Of a stretch of 64,000 nt of DNA, positions 55,210-64,000 are shown piece after piece. The notes under the pieces are model-generated. The model searched no databases. It was not told where the DNA came from and saw only the letters and a list, made by a program, of their open reading frames with translations. The number at the start of each line of letters is the position of its first letter. Position 1 is the stretch's first letter. The stretch is from Stereum hirsutum FP-91666 SS1 (taxonomy: Eukaryota > Basidiomycota > Agaricomycetes > Russulales > Stereaceae). The stretch covers positions 348,793-412,792 of the forward strand of contig NW_006763131.1 in NCBI RefSeq assembly GCF_000264905.1. Reading direction: 5' to 3'. The translations under genes were made by a program, and so were the position numbers.

Positions 55210-58200
55210 ATGTTGGCTGCCTCCCTCTACCACCTGGGAATGCTGCTAGGCGCTGCGACAGTTACCTCCGCTGCGACTGCGTGGTCTTACAATGTCTCTA
55301 GTTGCCCAGGTACGTCGTTGGTCTATCGGCATGGAGCAAGTTGATGAACTTTGCGATCGAACATAGGGTACACACTGGATTCTCTGCAGACAACTCAACA
55401 CGGCCTCACGGCCTCACTAAACCTGGCTGGAGATGCGTGCAACGCATTCTCGAGTGATATCGCAAATCTGACCGTCGAGGTCACGTACGAGTCTCAATCT
55501 AGGTGAAGTGCTCGATGGGATTCCGGCTGTGGCGAAGACTTACATTCGCGCAGGCTTCACGTCCATATATACGACACTGCATCGCAGCAATTCACTCTTC
55601 CGCAAGCTTACTTTGAGACCCGCTCCTCGCCTCCAACCTCGACATCCCCAACGTTCGTCAATTCCTCGGACCTCGAGTTCAACTACGATTCTACTCCTTT
55701 CGCCTTCTGGATCACCCGCCGTTCGGATCCAGGCTCAGCTCCTCTCTTCGACACTCGGATCTCCTCGCTACCTCCCACCCCAATTGCCGCATTTGTAAAC
55801 TCCCCTGCAGATGGTTCCAGCACTGGCTTCGATGGGTTCCCCCTCGTGTTTGAGGACCAGTACCTCCAGGTCAGCTGTTTCCGCGTTAGCCCCAAATGAG
55901 CTGTTTGTACTCATCGAATATGTTTTTAGCTGACGTCCGCACTTCCACTGGATGCAAATATCTATGGCCTCGGTGAAGTCGTGTCCAGTAGTGGGTTCAG
56001 GAGAGATGTGAACGTGAATGGTACGCTGCAGACATCTTGGGCTCGCGATGACGCGGACCCGGTGAACCTGAACGTGTGAGTGTGTGTTTGCACATGACCG
56101 CGAATCAACGCTGACGCCACCTGTGGCCCTATAGCTACGGTTCGCATACCGTGTATATGGAACATCGATTCAATGAAACCACAAACACTTCGCAGTCCCA
56201 TGGAGTTTTCTTATCAAGGTAATTCTCCTCACTGCCTGTTAACTTGATGCCAGGGATTAATTACTTATCGAACATGTTAGTGCCGCTGGATCCGACGTCC
56301 TGCTCGCCTCGCCGCCTTCCTCAAACTCCTCTCTCATCCAGTATCGCATGCTTGGCGGAACACTTGATTTATACTTTCTTTCGGGGCCTGATCCTAAGTC
56401 TGTCATTGAACAGTATAGCGACGTCGTGGGAAAGCCGGCTTGGCAACCTATGTGGGGTTTTGGCTTTCATCTCTGCCGGTATGTACCCAGGTACCTCCCA
56501 TAACCTTCTTCACAGTTAATGACGCGTTTCTTCACTTTCAGGTGGGGATACACGAACCTGTCTGAGGTGCAAGAGCAAGTTGAAAACATGCGAGCTGCGA
56601 ATGTACCTCTTGAGAGTGGGTCCTGTCTTGCTATGTTTTTGAACCATCACAGCCTAACGATGCCTTGTGAAGCTATGTGGAATGATATCGACGTTTATCA
56701 CTCCCTCCGTGATTTCACCTCTGATCCAATCAGCTACCCTGGCGATCAAATGAGAGACTTCATCCGAAATCTGGTACGTCTGACTACAATGTTTGTGCGT
56801 TAAATGCGTTTGCCGACTGCCATTCTTAGAGCGCCAACGGCCAACATTGTTCGCTCATTTTAACCAATCCTGCCATAACTCAATTCATGACTCGTTACCG
56901 TTGCTGGTCTAGACATCCCCATTCTTGACGCAGCCATCAATCATGCCGCAAACGACACAGACGTTGTATGTGCCGTCTGCATCCCAACACCGACGGTAAC
57001 TGACCTTCTCCATAGTATTATCCGTTCTCAGTCGGAGTAGAGAAGTATGTCCTATTGACGATTGTGCTTTGATTACGCATATCTGATCCTAGTCTTCACA
57101 GAGATATCTTCATCAAGAACCCGGATGGCTCCCTATATATAGGCCAAGTGTGGCCCGGGTATACAGTATGTACTTGCGTCTCACATGTGTCGATATATCA
57201 ATACCTTAACGCTGTTCTCTTCGGCCACAGGTATTCCCTGACTGGTTCGCCAACAACACCGAGGAAGTGTGGATGCAGGCTCTCGCCAACTGGTCGTTGG
57301 GTGGCGTCGAATACTCCGGTTTGTGGTTGGACATGAACGAAGTCAGTTCATTTTGCGTTGGCTCGTGGTACGTCACCATGCTTTCATTCGCATTGGTTAC
57401 CGTAGGCTAGTGTGGTTTTTAAATTTTTGATTTGACAGTGGGACTGGTGCGAACCTCTCGAATACGTCTGTTCCTGTCTCGCTGCCCGGAGACCCTGACA
57501 GCCCAGTAGTTGACTATCCGGAAGGGTGCGATCACAAACATCAGTACACATTCTGTACCACGCAAAATACTTATGCTCTCACTTAGATACAACTCCACGA
57601 TCTCAGGACCTAGCGGTAATCTGACCGTCAACGGAACATTGACCTACGGCGCCGGAGCCGAACCATTCGCTGAGCCTATCAGACGGTTTACCGTCTCGAA
57701 ACGTGGATTAGGAGAGGCGAACGAGACCAATGTTGACCTGAATAATCCACCGTACACTATCCACAACGGTAATCCACCACCAGTCAGTCGTTTTGACTCG
57801 TTATTGAAATGTTTATTCCGTCATCAGGCTTCCAAGGACTCTCGAACCATACCATCGCTACCAACGCGACCCATGCCAGTGGTTACGTCGAATTGGACAC
57901 TCATAATATGTGGGGATATATGGAAGAACGAGCGACGAACCTTGCGCTTAGACAGATTCACCCTGGCCAGAGACCCTTCATGATTAGTCGGTCATCCTTC
58001 CCTAGTTCTGGGTCTTGGACGGGGCACTGGGTGCGTCTTCTAATACTTCTTGCTTCTAGAAATATAATATGCTAATGACATGGTTTGTATCAGCTCGGCG
58101 ATAATTACAGCAAGTGGGCATACTTGCAGTACAGTATCTCAGGCGTTCTCCAGTTCCAGCTATTCCAAATCCCTATGGTGAGCACTGAGCACCTAACGGG

Positions 58201-59322
58201 GCCTATCGTATCTCGCGCTAATGTGCGCTATGGTTCAGGTCGGGGCGGACACTTGTGGCTTTAGTCAGCTTCCCTTCACCTTCAATATGTTGTGTATGCT
58301 CACTGATAGACTCTCTGGCACCAGTTGGCAACACTGATGAAGAGCTGTGCAACCGCTGGATGCAGGCCTCAGCGTTCGTTCCCTTCTACCGCAACCACAA
58401 CCAGCGCGGTGCCCTTTCTCAGGAGCCGTATCGATGGGACAGTGTCGCTGAAGCCAGCCGTACCGCGATGGCAATTCGATATTCCCTACTACCATACTGG
58501 GTGAGTCTATAGCCTTGGTAAAGTTTTCAGCAGCGACTCACTGATTCACCCTACATACCAGTACACCTTATTCGCGAATGCGTCCATGTTTGGGACGCCA
58601 CCTGTACGGGCTTTGTTCTATGAGTTCCCGAACGAGCCAGAGCTCTTCAGCGTCTCCCTGCAATGGATGATTGGAAGCGACATCTTGGTCACCCCGGTGA
58701 CAACTCCCAACGTCTCTACTGTTGACGGTGACTACTCCTTCATTACCCTTTATCATTTCAGCTTCTTACCATTCTCCACTCAGGCATATTCCCTGGTCGT
58801 GGATCCGAAACCTGGCGCGACTGGTATACTCACGAAGCCGTGAACGCCACATCGGGTGGCACCACCACTCTTTCAGCGCCATTGGGCCACATCCCGGTTC
58901 ACATCCGTTCCGGAGCCGCCATCCTTCTTCACTCCCAACCGGGATACACAACGAACGAGACCCTTCAATCTCCTTACTCCCTCTTGGTCTCACTTTCCTC
59001 TGATGGATCGGCATCTGGATCCGCGTACATTGACGACGGAATCACACTACCCACTGGAAACATCACGGTATCGAATCGGACGCTCGCATTCTCAGTCGGC
59101 GATGGACACTTGAGTATAACCAGCCAGGGTGATTGGCAGGTCGCGCAAAAAATGGACATCTTGACCGTTCTAGGAGTGCAGACTCAACCAATTGTGGTCA
59201 GCATCGGTGGCGTTAACTTGACGAGCGGATTCACGTATGACAGTGGGGTGCAGAGGTTAAATGTGACGGAAATGGGGGTGGATTTGAATGCTGAGGGCCC
59301 AACAGTCGTCGCTTGGAGTTGA
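55210..59322 (+). CDS. Secreted GH31 alpha-glucosidase, tandem copy 2
   Basis: About 970 aa from about 21 exons, all joins in frame and matching copies 1 and 3. The signal peptide is [20 protein letters not shown] followed by [14 protein letters not shown]. The N-terminal domain has [20 protein letters not shown] and [17 protein letters not shown]. The catalytic part has [60 protein letters not shown], the nucleophile Asp in [17 protein letters not shown] (about 57325-57366), [18 protein letters not shown], and the acid/base Asp in [37 protein letters not shown] and [13 protein letters not shown] follow. The linker before the acid/base region carries [12 protein letters not shown], a conserved Kex2-like dibasic site. 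N-glycosylation sequons are frequent. It should hydrolyse terminal alpha-1,4-glucosidic bonds of maltose and starch fragments outside the cell. Confidence 0.94.
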
Positions 59323-60764
59323 AGAGAAATAGGAGAGCGTCACTGTCTGGGTTCTTCGTGACCTGAAGCAAAATCCTTGCTCGTTTTCTTTATTTTATCG
59401 CTCTTGGTTTCCGATCTTCAGGCACTCTATCCATTAACTTGCCGATCCAATGCGATCTTCGAAGACCGATGTGGTACTCTACTTCGATGTCTGACTCGTA
59501 CATTGTGGCGATGCAAGACCCGTCCGGATTGACGAAGTCCAGGCCGACTTTGGTGCTGCACTTTTTTTTTTTGGAGATGAGGTCGATGAGATCCGGCAAG
59601 AACAAACAGAGTGGTTGCACCATTTCAGAAATGCCTATTCAGAAGCTCCGACTTTCGGGTTGGGCTCGAATTTTGGTGTGCCCTGGTTCCTTTGGATCGA
59701 TTACACTGGCGATATTTCTAATATCTACATAGGAGGTCATCATTGTGCATTTTTCAGCGCCATTCTTTTCGTGAACAGAGCACCAGGCCTGTATTTAAGG
59801 GAGCCAATAATCGATGCGAGAGCTACAAAATTATGCCACGGAAAGAGCGGAGGCGAGAGTCGTCGAACAAATTCATACAAAGCAATGCGAGCCTTTGTCT
59901 CGAGCAATTGCGATCAGTACGGATGCGAGAGGGGACCACGAAGCCTGGCAACTTCGAAGCTTCGAAGACTGCGAAAGGTAATCTATCGCAAACTTGAATT
60001 ATCTGCCATGTCAACTGTCGCGAACGACGTGAAAGATAAATGCTCACATACTACTGTTTCTAGCTCGGGCATGAGAATTGGCATGTCATGGCATGCTAGA
60101 CAGGATACTTACCCCAGTACTTATTTTGCCTTCCATTTCGCTTTCCTGGACCGTGTCGGCGGCAGCAGTTAAATTGTCACGGCCACAAGTGGTAATTCCA
60201 CTGGCGTCTGCGTTGAAAATGCCTCGGTTCCTTGGTCGATTACTCGAATGCCTCTCGCGTCCGCGAGTGCTAAGTATTTGTGAAATATTGTGGCCCGCTT
60301 ACGCGTAGTCCAATGTCAAACGGAGACAGGCGTCATTCTCATTCTCGCCACACGTAATTTAAACTCCGATGGGGCCCTGCACTCCGACTGGCCGACGACA
60401 AATGTTCTCGTCCTCATCGTCCACGTAAACCTACGTAAACGCGTTCTTCCGACTGCCGCCAGTGCACTGAAAGGTTCCAATTTCTCGCCAGGACGATTCA
60501 GATATGGCCTGGTCTTGTATGGACCAAGGCAAGACCAAGGTCAGCGAACGACATCATCGCGACGGAGTCTCACAGGACCGTATCCCGGTCACAAGACGCC
60601 TTCCACCACATGAATCAATCACCGAGCGGTGAGCTGACGTCTGCCCGCAAGAATTCCCTGGCAGGGGTATGCTCCTATATAAACATGGGCTGAAACTGCG
60701 TCACCCCCAGCGCCATTGTTGCCCCTTAACCTCCAACGGTCAACCCAAATTGTTCGTTGCAGCA
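59323..60764. other. Spacer between GH31 copies 2 and 3
   Basis: No gene is supported. Frames at 59615-60172 and elsewhere have no features. The last 180 bp hold the copy 3 promoter block. Confidence 0.45.
60590..60683 (+). promoter_or_regulatory. Promoter block of GH31 copy 3
   Basis: CACAAGACGC (60590-60599), GCTGACGTCTG (60633-60643), TTCCCTGGC and AGGGG (60654-60667) and TATATAAA (60676-60683). The ATG is 87 bp after the TATAAA start. Spacing between the CRE-like word and TATA is 45 bp here and 48 bp in copy 2. Sequence between the words has diverged, so the words look selected. Confidence 0.7.
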
Positions 60765-63700
60765 ATGTTTGCTCTCCCCCTCTACCCAGTGGGTTTACTG
60801 CTGGGCGCGAGTGCATTCGCTTCGGCTGCTTCTTGGTCTTACAATGTTTCAAGCTGCCCAGGTTCGTCAGTGTTGGTCTTCTTGAAATCTAATCGCAAGC
60901 TAACGAGTAGGCAATAGGGTATACCTTGGAGTCACTTCAATCGACTCAACACGGCCTCACTGCTCAATTGAATCTTGCGGGCGAAGCCTGCAACGCGTTT
61001 TCAAACGACATAGCTAACTTGACTGTCGAAGTTACCTATGAAACGCAGTCAAGGTAGGACCGACTGTTCGATTTCTGCTATTCTTCTGTGCTCACGTTCC
61101 CAAAGGCTCCATGTCAACATCTACGACACCGCGTCGCAGCAGTTCACACTTCCTGAAGCTTACTTCGAGCCTCGGTCCTCTCCTCCAATCTCGACATCAC
61201 CAACGTTCGTCAATGAATCCGATCTCGTGTTCAACTATGACTCTGCCCCATTCGCCTTTTGGATCACACGTCGCTCAGAACCAGACTCCTCTCCCCTGTT
61301 CGATACCCGGATCTCCTCACTGCCTGAAACTCCAATTGCTGCGTTCGTCAACTCCACCGTCAATGGCTCCAGCACCGGATTTGATGGGTTCCCTCTCGTG
61401 TTCGAGGACCAATATCTTCAGGTCAGCTGCTAAACCTACTCCTATCGTTCCCAAAAATAATGTCAAATTCAATGTTGGGATCACCATGTGGTTTAGCTCA
61501 CTTCCGCTCTTCCGGTGGATGCCAACATCTACGGTCTTGGCGAAGTGGTGTCTAGCAGTGGCTTCCGGAGGGACGTAAGCGTGAATGGAACATTGCAGAC
61601 CATTTGGGCTCGCGACGACGCGGATCCTGTCAATTTGAACATGTCAGTGCGCGTTTCCAGCGTCATCACATGATCGCGTTCTATTTGTAACTGACGCCAC
61701 TCTACGCCACATCTTAGTTATGGATCACACACTGTGTATCTAGAACATCGCTTCAATGAAACCACGAATACATCCCAGTCCCATGGTGTCTTCCTTTCAA
61801 GGTAGCTTTCTTTTGTCGCCTCCTTGTTCTTTCCAGTACTGATCGATGTTTCAACAGCGCTGCCGGATCCGACATCCTCCTTGCGACACCGCCTTCCTCC
61901 AACACCTCCCTAATCCAATACCGCATGCTAGGCGGAACCCTTGACTTGTACTTCCTCTCGGGTCCGGATCCTAAGACTGTGATCGAACAGTACGGCGAGG
62001 TTGTGGGCAAGCCGACTTGGCAGCCTATGTGGGGCTTTGGTTTCCATCTCTGCCGGTTCGTGATTTGAGCTCTCATGCATCCTTGTGATCGAGATTATTC
62101 ATGAAAGACGGTGCAGTTGGGGATATACGAATTTGTCGGAATTGCAGGAACAAGTGGAGAACATGAAAGCTGCGAACATCCCTCTCGAGAGTGAGTACTC
62201 ATTATCGCTGCGTCGTCCTTCCACGGTCCTGATGTTGTTCATTGAAAGCCATCTGGAACGATATCGATGTCTACCATTCACTTCGTGACTTTACCTCTGA
62301 CCCGATCAGCTATCCTGGCGACCAAATGAGGGAATTCATCGCGAACCTAGTGAGTTTCCTCTCTCCTCTTCCTTAAGTCCATGCATTATCTGATGTCGAA
62401 ACCGTTCTTCAGACTGCCAATGGCCAGCATTGTACGTACGAGCACTTATAAAGATCACGATGACCGCTCAACTTCGTCCATCTAGATATCCCCATTTTGG
62501 ACGCAGCTGTCAACCACGCCGCGAACGATACCGACGTCGTAAGTCATGGTCTTTGTCACAAAAATGCCCAATCATGAACCCTCGGGTTGTCTTTAGTACT
62601 ATCCCTTCTCGGTCGGCATAGAGAAGTAAGTGAAACTCACGATTACATTGCAATTGATGTTTCTGACTTTCACCGCCACTTACAGGGACATTTTCATCAA
62701 GAATCCAGACGGTTCTCTGTATATCGGTCAAGTGTGGCCCGGATATACTGTACGTTCTTATCTCCTTCCCCTATTCAAAGTGAAGTTTCGGTCTGACCTG
62801 TCGTTGTTCTTAGGTGTTCCCAGACTGGTTCGCAGAAAATACTGAGGAAGTTTGGACGCAAGCCCTCACGAACTGGTCGCTCAATGGTGTTGAATTTTCT
62901 GGTTTGTGGCTGGACATGAACGAAGTCAGTTCCTTCTGCGTGGGTTCATGGTATGTGGTCGTTTGGACTTGTTAGTTTTATAGTGACTGAATGTGGTTGC
63001 GCAATCTGGATCTCACAGTGGAACTGGAGCGAACCTCTCGGATACGTCCGTTCCTATCACCCTACCCGGAGAACCTGGCAATCTGGTCGTTGATTATCCT
63101 GAGGGGTATGCGTATATCTTTCGATATCGTGATCGGTCGAATGCTTATGATCTTCATTAGATACAACTCCACGATCTCAGGACCTAGTGGCAATATCACC
63201 GTCAACGGAACCTTGACATACGGTGCTGGAGCAGCGCCATTCTCTGAGCCTGCGAAACGAGCTCTCGGAAAACGCGGTCTAGGAGCAGCCAACGAAACCG
63301 ATGTCGACCTTAACAACCCGCCCTACACCATTCACAACGGTAAGATACTTGCCCTCTCCCACGATCACTCTTTTACGATGTAGCTCACTTCGATTCACCC
63401 CAGGTTTCGAGGGCCTCGCCACCCACACGATTGCTACCAATGCAACGCATGCCGGAGGTTACGTTGAGCTCGACACCCATAACCTTTGGGGATATATGGA
63501 GGAACGGGCGACGAACCTTGCACTTAGGCAGATCCATCCTGGGCAGCGTCCTTTCATGATCAGTCGGTCGACTTTCCCAAGTTCGGGAGCTTGGACTGGA
63601 CACTGGGTGCGTTGATCTCGTTCATACGTGGAAGGTGCCCGACAAGCTCATTTGTTGTTATAGCTCGGGGATAACTATAGCAAGTGGGCGTATTTGCAGT

Positions 63701-64000
63701 ACATGATCTCGGGTGTCCTTCAATTCCAGTTGTACCAAATTCCAATGGTAAGCTTTGGCGCACATCGAATGTATCGTGCAATGATGATAATAATCTCCCT
63801 CGTCGATAGGTTGGATCTGACACTTGCGGGTTCAGTCAGTATCGTCTCCTCTTGCATCAGATTGTCAAATTAACTAATTTTGTGGTTGATGACAGACGGT
63901 AACACCGACGAGGAGCTCTGTAACCGCTGGATGCAAGCTTCAGCCTTCGTACCCTTCTATCGGAACCACAACGAGCTCAGCGCTCTCTCCCAAGAGCCTT
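60765..64000 (+). CDS. Secreted GH31 alpha-glucosidase, tandem copy 3, cut by the window end
   Basis: Paralogue of copies 1 and 2 and closest to copy 2. The signal peptide is [20 protein letters not shown], followed by [13 protein letters not shown]. In-frame exons run through the N-terminal domain ([20 protein letters not shown]), [40 protein letters not shown], the nucleophile Asp in [17 protein letters not shown] (about 62900-62943), [18 protein letters not shown] and [10 protein letters not shown]. The dibasic site is [13 protein letters not shown]. The sequence ends inside the exon encoding [18 protein letters not shown]. Here it reads [12 protein letters not shown] where the other copies have [12 protein letters not shown] and NHNTRGAISQEP, a local change near the substrate pocket. 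About the last 260 residues lie outside the window. Confidence 0.93.

Overview
This is a piece of a filamentous basidiomycete nuclear genome, most likely an Agaricomycete. The protein genes are split by many short introns (about 45-110 nt, donors mostly GTRNGT, acceptors YAG). The window has expanded F-box/leucine-rich families and polytopic membrane families, an AA9 lytic polysaccharide monooxygenase and extracellular GH31 alpha-glucosidases, a gene content typical of wood- or litter-decaying mushrooms. Most genes become visible only after splicing; I worked out exon joins by hand from splice signals, reading frame and paralogue comparison.

0-15 kb: a family of intronless F-box/LRR-type proteins of about 565-575 aa. 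Three copies are intact (+ strand, 8.2, 10.5 and 13.1 kb). One copy is interrupted by a single in-frame stop (- strand, 0.7-2.4 kb), and one is a heavily decayed relic (- strand, 3.1-4.3 kb). The histone chaperone NAP1 (4.9-6.4 kb) sits among them. 15-28 kb: two large, nine-exon, secreted paralogues of unknown function (747 and 781 aa) lie in inverted orientation around a Ctp1/Sae2/CtIP DNA-end-resection factor. Degenerate noncoding repeats fill 23.5-24.3 kb. 28.8 kb: an intron-containing tRNA-Gly(UCC). 29-31 kb: a seven-exon multi-pass membrane protein.

32-41 kb: two members of a second F-box family (739 aa frame and 678 aa) are transcribed away from each other. They flank a proline-iminopeptidase-type hydrolase and the core U6 snRNP subunit LSM6. 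41-42.4 kb: another multi-pass membrane protein, with a 20-nt microexon. 44-49 kb: a Zn(II)2Cys6 transcription factor and an AA9 LPMO, both on the - strand. 50-64 kb: three tandem extracellular GH31 alpha-glucosidases of about 970 aa and about 21 exons each. The third runs off the window. Copies 2 and 3 share a promoter block that copy 1 lacks.

The right third reads as a carbohydrate-degradation neighbourhood: regulator candidate, LPMO and three alpha-glucosidases. The left two thirds mix conserved housekeeping genes (NAP1, Ctp1, LSM6, tRNA) with fast-evolving families. No transposon, CRISPR, rRNA or viral element was identified. The most novel-looking item is the inverted pair of large secreted proteins, whose family I do not recognise.
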